Assembly: GCA_011503125.2 (NCBI GenBank)
Contig: WWBZ02000016.1
Location: 3,224,001 to 3,288,000 of the forward strand
Length of the DNA stretch: 64,000 nt
Source: Botryosphaeria dothidea
Taxonomy: Eukaryota > Ascomycota > Dothideomycetes > Botryosphaeriales > Botryosphaeriaceae
Direction: 5' to 3'
Part shown: in pieces, positions 32,650 to 44,134 of the stretch
Layout: every line of letters begins with the position of its first letter
Numbering within the stretch: the stretch's first letter is position 1
The notes under the pieces: generated by a model
The model's database searches: none
Told to the model about the DNA's origin: nothing
Seen by the model: only the letters and a program-made list of their open reading frames with translations
Translations under genes and position numbers: made by a program

Positions 32650-35600
32650 ATTCCTGCCCTGCATTTATGCTTGGTCGATGATTTGACCTTGTGTCCTCAC
32701 GAGCATTTTGGTTTTGTTTAAACTCTCTGTTTTCCATGATATCCTGAACTGTCCAGAGAATACTGTTTTTCAAAGCTCACAGCTAGTGAAAGTGTTTTAT
32801 TTCGGAGTTGCTTGGTCTTACTCCAACTGTGATCTCGTTTGTGCTTCGTCATGAAAATGCTCCAAGCGGCAAGCGTCAGGGTGGGGATTTCCACTTTAGG
32901 ACGTAGCTTCCATCCATCCATAACGACATCATTACCTTTGCATGCCATTCTACCTTTATAAACCCCCAGCCCCCCCACCCCCCACAGGACGCTCAGGTTT
33001 TCCCATTAATACTGCCTTATATTTCTTCTTCTAATACCACCAAAGGCATATGAATAACAGACACTCGCCTTTCCGCGCTCTGCGCTAGTATGAAGTGCAT
33101 GCCCATAGTAAATTCAACTCCATAAGATCAGAGGTTATCATAGTACGTTATACATACGCTTCCCGAACTGCATCAAAGGATACTTGGAAGTCTACAGTGC
33201 TAAGCCATGAAAGAGCCGGGCTTCATCAAAATCGCTAAAGGTATGGTGGACGGCCGGGGTAGCTTTCTCGAGTACGGACGCATGCTCGTGAGTGGCTATG
33301 ATCCTCGTTGGGACGCTTTGCTAGCTTTATTCCTCCAGATTCCAGACCTGGTCCCCAATTCAAATCCACACAGTCCAGATTGCCCGAACACAGAGAGGCT
33401 GTTGCAGAGTGCACAGTCCTACTACATGCCGTCGAAAACGCTCCTCCGGAAAGTCAATCGAGTGACTGAATTCTTCATGACGTTGATCATGATTTGCTTC
33501 CAAGTGAATATTTTGATTTCTCCAGTTGCCCGATTAACGTTCTCTCTTAGACGCTTCCAAGGTGAGTATGCGAGGAGTAAAAAAAAGGTAAAAGTGCCCT
33601 CCTATGTGAACGACAGTATCGGAGAGGGGCAGGGCGGACTCGACAAGAATGATCTGGAGGATCGGTTCAAAGGCGCTATGTCGAAAGACCTTTGCTCCGA
33701 TATCAGCAAAATCCTTTCGAACCCATCCATCCGGTCTCTCGTAGCACTGGAGGGGCGGACACATTCTTCCTCTGATAAGCCTCGGCGCTAACCCGAACGC
33801 CAATGCACCGCAAAACACGCACTCAGCTACGCCATGAGCCGTCCACCCGGAGCTTCAAACATCCTGCGATCCCTCTACCACAATCCACCCACACCATGAT
33901 CTCCCCCGGAGCAGAGCTTGAGCTCCCTCCAGGGACTAATGAAGCCCTGCGTAAGCTTTCCCCGGGAAATTCCAGCAAGCGGTAGTGACGAAAAGCCACG
34001 ATTCCCACTTCCCGTCCCCACGCGAGCAGCGCGCATATACAGGGCACAAACGTAGAAGAATCGGAATTTTCGATAGTCAAGCAAAAATCCCACGTGGCAC
34101 TCGATGAGCCGCCTCACAAGCCACGCTCATATGTCCACTGGTCAAAGCATGGAGAGAAGAGAAAAGCGATCCTGCGCTAGGAAATGCTTGTGGCGCAACC
34201 ATCTCCGCCTCCAGTGCACATCTATCTGATCTGGAAGTCGTGACGGGACGGAGCCGGTTCCGGTCAGGGTCTGGTGCCCGTTCTGCACATGTTTCGATGC
34301 AAATTTCACAACTACGGCACGATCTCTTAGTGTGCCTGTGGGGAGAGAGACACCAGAAGACCCTGGCCGGGAGGATGGTGAGATGATGGCAAAGACTACC
34401 AGGGTCTGGCCGCGCAAAAGCCGTGGTCTTCGTGCCTGTCAGCATAGGATTCCGAACCCGATGTGGGCCAGACCGTAAAGTCAGCCGCACCGCCAGGCTC
34501 TACTACAATTGCACTACGTTTTCCTAAATGTACGGTGGCCTGATTTCTCTTTTCGTGGGAGGAATGATTACGTTAAGAAGGATGGGTAGGCCAAACTCTG
34601 TTGCTCATCCAATTATTGCAAGTAAGATGAACGGAATCTAGGCTTATGTTCTGTGGCACAAATACGGTAGTTGTAAGGAAAACACAGCTCCCTTTGGGAA
34701 GGATTCCGAATCTTTTGTGGAAAGCAGCGGCTTGCATGCGCTAGCTCATTGGCTAGCTCGTCATAGCGGCGGCTTGCACATGTGCACCCCATCCTTGAGA
34801 TCAACACAAGGCGAGCAGCGTTTCGTCCAGCCTCACCAGGCTAGAGGCGAGTGCTGGCGCACGTATGTTTCTTGTGGCGTTTTTGTCCGCCATGGATAAG
34901 CACCAGGCACGACGAACTACTGCAGGGCAAATCCTGCCCTCCGAGTCAGATTCTTCAGGTGTCCCCCTCTTGACGCATTCCCGTTTGTCCTCGAGCGCGG
35001 GCGTTGGTGAGACAGATCTACAGTCCAAGATCTGCATCTTGCTGATAGTATTGTTGACCCAATTCTCGGTATAATAACGCAAATCTGATATGGGGCATGG
35101 ATTCCCATCGTTAATTTCACTCTGAGAGAACAAACAACGATGGCGCCTCAGGTGATTGCCGTATCGGGAAGCTTCGACTGTGCGATCGGTGATGTAGAGG
35201 AGCGGTGGTGTATCCGGGATAGGCAAAGGCCCACGGTGCAACAGCTTGGAAGTAGGCAGCAAGAGGGATCTTCCCCGTCGGGCAGCGGCGCATGGCCGTG
35301 TCAATCCTATAGCGCAAAAAAGCTTTGGGCTTTTGCGCACATGCTTCGCGGGATGGCGCTCCCGTTCCGCGAGCAAAGATACATGATAGGCGAGTAGTGA
35401 AAAGGAAGCTTAGTGCAGGGTCCAGGCGTGGAGATGGGGAAATTGCATGACCGAATTGATTTGATATGGTGAGAGTTCGACGAAAGGAAAAGCGTCCACA
35501 GCGCTGCCGTTTGCCACCGCGCCAGCTAGCCAACGGGCCGACCAGCTCTTGGGGGATTACCAGTCCGCGCGCCGCCGGATGCGCCGCGTCTGAGCGGAGT

Positions 35601-37254
35601 ACGCCCGAGCGTGGTGGTGTTGCACTATTCGCGCACGGATACGAAGGTGTGGTGGTGGTGTGGCTTGAACGCACCACGCCAGCGCCCGCAGACGCGGGAG
35701 AGTTGGACAAACGTCTGCAGGCAAGATCCATGTTGCAGCTGGTGGCAGTGCAGCTCTTCGGCGAACTAGCGGGCCCTAAAGTAAAGCCCAGCGCTCGAGC
35801 ATTTCCGGCGGCGGGCGGCGGCCTGAAAGCTGACTGCTGTGGCGAAAGTCGCCAATGGCCTGATGACACCGTCCGGCTACCGGGCAGAATGCGACGGTGT
35901 CGTGGCCGTGGTGGCGGATGGCGATTTGATTGGATAGACTTCTGATGGTGAAACACCCGTGGGTGCGGGTAGGCTACCCCGGCAGAGAACAGCTGCATCC
36001 ACGCTTTTCCCTGCAAAATTCCCCGTTCGTCGGCCAGCGGCGTTAAGTGCCAGAAGGTCGGGTTGGCAATCAGCCACTCGAACCCTGTCAGCCGTCGAAA
36101 CCTGCGCGTCAGCTTGTCCGACTGGCTCGCATGACGTGGTGTTTCGAAAGGAAACGGCGAGCCAGGCACCGGCATTCAATGGCAAACATTTTGTTCCTAG
36201 GGCTGGCTGTCAGCGGGTAGGGATGGCCGCTTAAACTCCCACCACGCCTTGGTCCTGATCCCGTTTCCGAACCTGTTTCGATCATGCATTTTGCTGTTTC
36301 CTGTTGTCGGGTTGCATTCAGCTCGCGCACCCTCGACATTGACTTAACAGTGATGCGCTGCTTGAGAAGGGTAAATGCCGGTCGGCGAGACTGTCGCCCT
36401 TGGATTCAGCCAGACTCCATGGCTCTGTTCTGCCCTGCCGGTTCCATGTGTTTCGTGGCATTCGTAGGCTACCGTTCCCCAGGTTCTCCTAGCCTGTCGT
36501 TCCGGAGCTTGGTTCCAGATCGAAAAGTTATGCATCACTAGGCAGAGAACGGACAACGCCTTGGACGCGCCATCACGTGAAGCAAATCCGACGCTTGTTT
36601 TTCCGTCGTCCATAGTCGTGCAGAGGACGGCATAGTGGCGTTTTTCTAGTTCTCCGGTCCCAGTGAAGAAAACGCCGGATCATCTCCAGGCTTTTAAATC
36701 CGGGGCAGTGATAGAATATTATCGGCTATATGAAGCCGAGTTATCACGCTTCCTAGAGCGAGAGAAGATGTCTGTTAGCGCACCGAATTTGGACCTTGCA
36801 TTCGCTCCCATTCACGTGCAAATTGAACGGACAATTTATGAGATCCGAGACAATTGAATCCTTCTTCCCTTGCATATTTTCTTGCAAAGTAATGAGAGAG
36901 CATGGTGGATGAAACAATGGAGCGCAGGTATGACGTGAAGAGAAAGAAGCAGAAAGAAAGCGGAAGTTCGCGAATCGAGAAGCAAATTGCTCATCGGGGT
37001 GATGAAGATTGCAGTGCAGTAGTGTAGCAAACTTTGTGCTGATGAAACAAGATTCCGATAGAGTAGGCAACAACGACAAGTACCAATCTGCGATGTTGGG
37101 CGACGGAGAGGTACGACGCGTGCGCGGGAAGCGGGGTGGGGCGGGCTGACTCAGCGCCGACAGCCCACCTTGGTGACGGAACCTGGGCTGTGGATATAGC
37201 TCACCACATACTTCAGATACCCCGCCTCAAATTTTTGCAAGAACGCCAGCCAAG
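32650..37254. other. Gene-poor 4.6-kb gap
   Basis: Apart from the doubtful frame at 33207-33791 I see no gene. A 352-codon minus-strand frame at 35117-36175 has a Pro/Ser/Arg-rich composition without motifs and overlaps plus-strand frames (35466-35945), so it is probably chance in GC-rich DNA. Confidence 0.45.
33207..33791 (+). CDS. Hypothetical protein, doubtful
   Basis: A 194-codon ATG-initiated frame with balanced amino-acid composition and one hydrophobic stretch (FFMTLIMICFQVNILI, about residues 88-103), followed by a Lys-rich and then an acidic region. I recognise no domain. It is isolated in a gene-poor stretch. A possible donor (GGTGAGT) near 33560 could mean it is spliced. It may be a real lineage-specific gene or chance. 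Confidence 0.3.
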   Translation: MKEPGFIKIAKGMVDGRGSFLEYGRMLVSGYDPRWDALLALFLQIPDLVPNSNPHSPDCPNTERLLQSAQSYYMPSKTLLRKVNRVTEFFMTLIMICFQVNILISPVARLTFSLRRFQGEYARSKKKVKVPSYVNDSIGEGQGGLDKNDLEDRFKGAMSKDLCSDISKILSNPSIRSLVALEGRTHSSSDKPRR

Positions 37255-38320
37255 ATGTCGAAGACCGTCAATATCGAGTCGCCCGAGCAGTTCAACTCGC
37301 TACTCTCTTCCTCCAGGATCGTCGTCGTCGACTGTAAGCAGCCACCTTGCCGCCACCCTAGCTTCCGACGACCCTACTGACTTTATGCGCGCAGTCTATG
37401 CGGACTGGTGCGGCCCATGCAAGGCCATCGCGCCCCTGTACGAGCAGCTCTCGGCGTCTCTTTCGCGGCCCAACATCATCACCTTCACCAAGGTCAACAC
37501 GGATACCCAGCAGCAGGTGGCCCAGACCTACGGCATCACCGCCATGCCCACCTTCATGATCTTCAAGAACACCCGCGAGGTTTCCAGGATAAGGGGCGCC
37601 AATGCCCAACAGCTTTCTGAAGCTGTCAAGAAGCTCGCTGCGGAGGCTGAGTCCGGTGGCTCCTCGTCTAGCGGCTTCGGTGAGGCCAGCTCCAGCTCAG
37701 GTGGCGGCTGGCTTGGCGCCAGTCTTCCGCGCGGCTACCACGATGTCACGGATCAGGTGGATGTTCGGGGCCTCGACCTGCTCAACGCGGATACTGAAGA
37801 AGCTGGTGGTGCGCGTACCCTGTTCGCGACGAACAAGCCGTCCGCGTCCGAGAGCGCCAAGGGCAAGAGCAAGGCAGGCGGCGAGCCGGACTGGGTTGAG
37901 AGCGACACCGACGAGCAGCTCATGCTGTACATCCCCTTCCAGTCGACGCTTAAGGTGCACACGATCCATCTCACGTCCTTCCCACCTCAACCTTCCGAAG
38001 ACAACGACGAGGTCCCCATGCGGCCGCGCACCATCAAGCTTTACACTAACAGGGCCCACAACCTTGGATTCGAAGAGGCAGAGGATATCCCGCCCACGCA
38101 GGAGATCGCAATCAAGCCAGAGGATTGGGACGCTAGCAGCGGTACCGCCAAGCTGGAGCTGCGATACGTGAAGTTCCAGAACATTACCTCCTTGGTTGTG
38201 TTCGTTGTCGACGGTGAAAGCGACGGGGAGAAGGTTCGCTTGGACCGAATTAGAATAATAGGGGAGTCCGGCGAGAAGCGGGAGATGGGCAAGCTGGAGA
38301 AGATCGGCGACGATTCGTAG
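37255..38320 (+). CDS. Thioredoxin-like protein with C-terminal PITH domain (TXNL1/Txl1)
   Basis: Cytosolic thioredoxin fused to a PITH domain. Human TXNL1 and fission-yeast Txl1 bind the 26S proteasome. Two exons: 37255-37333 and 37395-38320 (334 aa). The thioredoxin domain (about 1-110) has the full active site FYADWCGPCKAIAP (Cys about 32 and 35) and the cis-Pro in GITAMPTFMIF. A Ser/Gly linker (about 118-145) leads to the PITH domain (about 148-325), with DVTDQVDVRGLDLLN, DTDEQLMLYIPF and LRYVKFQNITSLVVFV. Both redox Cys are present, so it should be an active disulfide reductase. A Lys-rich stretch (SAKGKSKAGGE) interrupts the early PITH domain. Confidence 0.94.
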
Positions 38321-41300
38321 AGGGGCGCGGCGAAGAGGCCGGCGCAGGATGGCATATGGAGCGGCCGCCAGTCTGCGGCCACGCCCACGGGCAGAGCGAG
38401 CAGTCATGCGAAATGCTCATCTGCAGGCTTACGTAGCATCATCTTTTGGCATAGACCAGCATGCAGTACTCTGCTGCCCAAAAATACAGCACCACAGTCC
38501 AGCTTATTTTTGTTTACTGATCCAGCACGCGGGCGCGCGTGGGATGGCGTACATATTGTGATCTCCAGGGTCTATTGATTCCACGCATGGGGGACATGGG
38601 GGCCGGGGGTATGTCCGATCACCACTACCAACGACAGCGCCACTCAAAGCAGGCGCCACCGCAAAGTGTTTGGTGCTCAGTATGCAATATCTTCGTTCTG
38701 TGACGTGACTGACGCTTGTTATAGACCATGGAAAAGGATGTATCAAGCAACACGGGTGAACTGTCACGTCAGCCGCACGAAGAAGAAAACTCTTCGAAGT
38801 GCGCAGGCGGACGGCTTTTTGTAGCGCATGCGCTTATTCCTCGGCCGGCGCCTGCGTTGTTCCTCTCCGCGGCGCCGCGCAAAAGCTGCCAGGACGGCCG
38901 GCTGCGCAGAAACTTCTCACACACAGGCCGGTGATGAACGATACGCACAGTATCACCAAAACATGATAGGAAGAGACTGACCCGGCTGCATGCTGGGCAT
39001 GACTTCAACATACACAACTCTGAGGCCTGTACATACACAACACAAGAATGCACCACCAAATACCCCTCCCCCTCCCCCACTCCTGCAGGTGGCAGCATCG
39101 CGCGCGCACGCAAAATTGAGTCGAGGCTTTTGCGCCTCACGAGCGTGCGCAGTCGAAGCTGAGGCACTTCTGGAAGCCCGTATCCCATCTTTCTCGAACA
39201 CGGTACGCCGCCGGCCCTTCGCCTCGTTGTCATCTCCGACCCGTGTCCTCGCAACGCAACCTCAAAGTCGCAGTGCGCAGCATCGCCTGCCAAACGATGC
39301 CCGCCGCTCTGCCCGACACATCCGGCGGCCGGTCTTTGCTCCCCATGGGCCTTTGCCTCTCAGCGCCTCGGTTGCGAGGCCTGGCCAGACCCTGTCGCGC
39401 ACCAGCTTGCCGCCACCGCGCACTGCTCTGCGCGCTTTCTTTCGTCAAGTCGCTGAGGATTTTTCTCATTCTTGCCGTCTTGTCTCAGATCCTCTGCGAT
39501 CGCATCGGGCACGAGCACATGAAACTCGCTGCTGGGTCAGGCAGGGACTCCATCCGATTGCCTTGCGGGACGGTTGGCACCGTGTGGCAACGGCGAAACA
39601 TCATTACGATCGAGTCTCATTTCAGCCCAGCCCTCTTTCCACGTGGGAGATGGCGCGGCTCCTGCACCCCGGACCTTTTGGCTGATTGGGTCGTTCCATA
39701 ATCGGCTAGAAAGCCATTGATCTGTTTCTGGTTTGAGGATCCAAAGAGATTACCCTATGATCTTCTATATCCGAGACCTGGCAAGAGCGTTCCGCCACCG
39801 TGAAGATGGGTCTTCAATAGAGCGGATTGACCTGTAAAGTCTAAATGGCGCCGGCGCTGGTGCGGGCAGCCCGGGAAGCATTGAGGCTTGGGAAGCATTG
39901 CTTGCAGGCAACCGACGAAGCTTCGACATGTGTTCTCTGCGAACGCCTGCAGCATCGATGCTGCCGTTCAGCCCGCACTTCATGGGGTGCGCTGATCGAG
40001 TCAGGCCCCGCGCATCTGATGAGGTATTTCCCATCGCGCAATTACCGCACGCTGTCACCACCTCTATCATCTGCTTATCTCATGAGTAACGTTAACCGTC
40101 CCGCCGGCTGTGGCAAAAACGGTCCGACCGGCGGTGTTGGTAGTCGATGCAAATTCCAGATCCTGTGTTCGCAGTGCACAATAACAGCCGTGCTGCCGCT
40201 TTGTTCGTGCGATGATCAGCCTTCTAGATGCTCTGGAGCGGCACCAGGCCCGGCCCGGTGTTCCTGGAGCAATGGCCGTCCCTAGGACCAGCGGTCTTTG
40301 CGGTGTGCTGCACTGTGTGCCCGTCGAACTTGACCGCCTCTGTGTTGTTGACCGGTGCTGCCGTCAAGCCATCAGCAAGTCCAGGCCGTCTGCACCGCGA
40401 TTCATGGCCCGTCCTTGGCGTTTCCATGCGGCTTCGAAGGGCCCACCGGTATGCGGGATCGACAAGTTTCAGTCTCCATCGACGGCATCTAACCAATGGT
40501 CGGCGGATGCGGAAGGGTCTGACCATGTGGAGACGGCAGCGCAGACAGGCTTCTGGCACACGTCGCCTTCTTCAGGCCCGCGATGCGTGGCTTGCCTCTT
40601 GGAGGCGAGGGTCCACAAAATGGCATGAACACCTCATTTCGGACCGCCAGCTCGAGCCAGGGCCTCTCCACGAACCACGAGCGCGGCAGCTGTGGCGTGT
40701 TCGGAAAGGCACGATGGGAATCATGGCTTTCCCGGAGCGGAAGAGCACGATCGAGACTAACTCGATGGAGATCCTGACGTGAGGTTCCCATCTCGCTGGA
40801 GGATTGCCAACCCGACCGCGTGGACAAGAGAAGGCCGCCAACCCATTAGCCTTACGCCTCACTGCTGCTCGGGGTCGCGCGCGGCGCAGGCGTGGGCGCG
40901 CGCCGTGAGGGACATTGAGCTGCCGCGCCGCTTTCACGAAGAAAGCGGCAAAAGGCCCGCGCCTTCTCTTATCGTTCGACGTGATCTCATGGGTCGCTGC
41001 TGTCAATGCACGAGTCAACGCCGTCCAAGCGTGGGGTGTTTTGATTCAGGTGCGGGCCGTCTGAAGAAAGCAGGGTCGGTCCTGGGAAAGCCCACTCGAA
41101 GCGATGGAAGAGCCAACAACTTCTACGCAATCTCGGCTGCTGATAACTAACGTCGATCTGGGGAGCGACCAGCGCGCAAACCTGGCAGGAAGCTAAGGGA
41201 ACCAGGTGCAGCTTCCCCGACGCCAGTGCTCTGGGAGGGCACCAGCGCGCGGGACCAGGCTAATATCAATGGAGGAAGGCGCCAGGTCCCGCGGCCGGCG

Positions 41301-43277
41301 TGCTGAGTCGCGAGAGGGTCTCGTCTCGGACCGACGACACCATTTGAGTTATCCACGCAGCGGACCTGTTCACGCCGCGAGTAATGCCCTCCGAGACGGC
41401 ACATGCCCGCCTTCGCAGCCTGAGGCGGGCGAGCGCGCGCTGGCGACGGGCTGCTGAAACGGTCGCGCTGGGCAGCAAGCCGTGGTTGTTCCTGCGTCGT
41501 TCCTGCATTAGGTCGTCATCAGATGTCATGTGGAGATAGTGCCGCACAGCTGCCGATCGCGACGATTGGCTGTCGCTAGCGACCAACGGCCGCCCTCAGT
41601 ATCGGGCACACCCCGGACGGGTCGGGCGGTCGGACCTGCGTTCTCGAAGAGAGAAGGGAACCTCAAGGGCAGCACCCTGCAGTGGGAGGCCGTGCGCGGC
41701 GGCGTTGTGCATCGTCACTGGTGCGTGCCCGTGCCGCTTGCCCCGATTCCGCCACGCACCCGAGGTTGTGCATTGCATCTGGGCGGCCGCCCAAACGGGA
41801 GCTGCGACTGGCTGCGCGCTGGCCAGGAATAGCAACGAGTACGAAGATTATGCTGCCGATTGCATGATCATCACGAGAATGCCGCAGCTGAAAGGGCCTT
41901 ACTTACGAGGTCAGCGTGCAGCAGCAAGACGGGTGAATGGGCTCGCAGCGCGGGTGGGAAGAAAAATTTCTAGCGCGCGGGAGCGCGTTGTTGTGCGACT
42001 GCCGATAGCGGGCGCCTATCGCTCGCGGGCTGCGGCCCAAGCGGGTGTGTGCCATCTGGGCTCATCACGCTTCCCACTTCTGGTGTTGAAACAACCCGGG
42101 CTGCAGGCGGTCGAACGAGGCGAATGGCCTGCCAGAAGCGTCTCTGGGAAGCGCGTCAGGACAGCCAACCAGCGGGGCGACCGCCCCTCCACCACGAACA
42201 GCTGTCCTGCGTCGCACCACTCCGAGGCGCACCATCGGCCCATGGCTGCTCTACCCCACACACATGAAAACCACCGCCCGCCTCGGTGAGCGGCGACGAC
42301 AACGCAGCCGGGCGGAGAGAGTCAGCAGCTGCAGCGTCAGAACCCGCCCCAGCACCAGCGCCCACGCCGCCAGCGAGCAGCGTCCGGTACCTGGCAGCGA
42401 CGACCTGCAGCTCTGGAGCACCGGAGCGCGCCACTGTTCCCTTTCACGCTGCAGCTGCGCGGGCGACAGGCACGTCTGCTCGTACGCCTCTCAGCACAGG
42501 CAGGCGATCGGTCGCATGGCATTGGCAGCGCATGAAGAGGTGTGGGCGAGACGTTCAGCCCAGCGGTTTCAGCAAGACGGTGAAGCTGCAGGACCGGACC
42601 ACAGTCCCCGCGAGTCCCCGTTTGACAATAATGACGGCTCTCGGGCGCACTGGCGCGGGCGCTGCAGGCGGCGACATCATAGTGCTGTCTTGCGTGGCAC
42701 GCTGTGTATCTGGATCTGGGATTCGCCGGCAGCGGCAGCGTGTGTGGTGACGCTCACGGCTGCAAGAGGCCACGGTGGGCGGACTCCACAAATCTCACTT
42801 CGCATGGAACCTGCCCTGGGACCTGATGGATGGTGGGCGGCGGCCAGCCAAGCAGCTCTCAGAAAATCAGGGTCGCACGTCTCGCGGCAACGTATCGATT
42901 GCTGCGCGGGCTGATAGGCCGCAACGACTCGGGGCTCAGCGGCGGTCGCGCAGGCCGGCACGCTGGGGACGGCGACGCCGCGCTCCAGGGCCTGGCAGGC
43001 CTTTCGCAGGCCGTCACACTCTTCTCGCACCACGGCGGGTCGCGGGCGCGCGAGGCCCAATCGACGGCCCTCTCTCTGGGCCTCAGCTGGGTGTGGCACG
43101 CGAGCGCGCAGCGTCGAGCGCGACTGGCTTTATGCAGCGCACTAGGGTTTCACGTAGGGGCCGCGGGCTTCGCAATGATGTGGGTGGTGCGCGGGTCGTA
43201 ATCTCGCAGGCAGCGGGCGCGCGCCGCCATTCGCCCGGGGCGGACGGGCTGTGAGGCAATGGCCAGGGCGTCGGCGG

Positions 43278-43310
43278 CCAATATTAGTGCTGCGACCAGG
43301 CATAAAAATA
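43278..43310 (+). promoter_or_regulatory. CCAAT box and TATA-like patch
   Basis: CCAAT at 43278-43282 and CATAAAAATA at 43301-43310, in otherwise very GC-rich DNA about 0.8 kb before the Seb1/Msn2-like start. Downstream are possible stress-response elements (AGGGG at 43406-43410, CCCCT at 43469-43473). They look like core promoter elements of that gene, but the transcription start is unknown. Confidence 0.35.
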
Positions 43311-43776
43311 TGCCTCTTGCTATGCCGCGCGGCCCTCGAGCCCACTCCGCGTGCGCCGTGCAGCGAGCGAGTCAGGGCCGTAACGCGCCTGTGCATTAGG
43401 GCCGCAGGGGTCGCGCCGCATGCACCGCTCCATGTCTCGTTGGCTCCGCTGCTGCGCCTTCCCGACTTCCCCTCCCATGGTAGTTAACCAATTCCGCCGT
43501 CCGCTGCCACTGTGCCTGGTCATCTTTTCTTCTTCAGACTTAATCGCCTGTCTCGTCCTTCGCTGATCATCCACCTACTTATCCACACCCAGGCCCCATC
43601 CGCTCGTTGCCCTTTCCTTGAACCCAGGGTTTATCAACTCCGTCATTCGCACCTTTTCTTCCAGAACACTGCCGTTTATTACTTCGTTTTCCCCGATAGC
43701 TCTCGACCTTCTGTCTCTTGTGTAACAGTAGCCTCGATTGTTATCAGCCCTTCTTTTGGACCTCCGCCGACGCTCT

Positions 43777-43806
43777 ATGCCCTCGCAACAACCCGTGTAC
43801 CTCTAG
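43777..43806 (+). promoter_or_regulatory. uORF 1 in the leader of the Seb1/Msn2-like gene
   Basis: ATG followed by nine codons in total (MPSQQPVYL) and TAG, about 300 nt before the main ATG. It is the first ATG downstream of the CT-rich tract where transcription probably begins. Confidence 0.4.
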
Positions 43807-44059
43807 ACCTAGTAGACAGCTCTTGGATATCTCCCATTGCTGTTGTCCGTCACTCTCTCGAGCGCATTGTAGCATTGATATACGGCCTCATCACACCACA
43901 CCATACCACACCACCCTGGAACAATTACTGTACCATCTACTCTAATACTGAGCGACACATACCTCTGGATCACCTGTAACAACAACATCATCAATATTAA
44001 TTCGCGCCTTAACTTTGTCTTGTCGAAGGTCAGTCGACTGCCGATTGCTATTCTGGGCA

Positions 44060-44134
44060 ATGGAATGGAAGCTGACATTCCACGATAGAACACAGATACA
44101 ATGGAGTCTCCGTTCGCACCACAGCCTCAGATGA
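44060..44134 (+). promoter_or_regulatory. uORF 2, overlapping the main start out of frame
   Basis: A 24-codon uORF that starts 41 nt before the main ATG and ends 34 nt inside the main coding region in another frame. Ribosomes that start here cannot reach the main ATG by normal re-initiation, so it should repress translation. A further seven-codon uORF lies at 44065-44088. Confidence 0.45.

Larger units (their letters stand above)
38321..44100. other. 5.8-kb gene-free region upstream of the Seb1/Msn2-like gene
   Basis: Largest gap in the window. From about 39.2 to 43.3 kb it is GC- and CpG-rich, so many overlapping frames stay open on both strands; none shows motifs or stable codon use. Just before the transcription factor are a CCAAT box, an A/T-rich TATA-like patch, a CT-rich leader (43500-43700) and uORFs. 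It may be an extended promoter or encode an unannotated RNA. Confidence 0.45.

Noticed and set aside
36045..36100. Minus-strand GGGTTCGAGTGG, tRNA B-box-like
   Set aside because: The flanking bases do not form a T-stem, and no A-box or cloverleaf is found.
35117..36175. 352-codon minus-strand frame
   Set aside because: Pro/Ser/Arg-rich, no domain, and overlapped by plus-strand frames of similar quality. High GC keeps it open by chance.
28861..37254. Transposon or RIP-mutated repeat in the gene-poor middle
   Set aside because: I found no reverse transcriptase or transposase motifs, no long terminal repeats and no strong TpA excess by eye. A repeat-library search would be needed to say more.
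39230..43254. Many overlapping frames of 60-220 codons on both strands
   Set aside because: None keeps a consistent frame, motif or splice pattern. GC-rich DNA has few stop codons.
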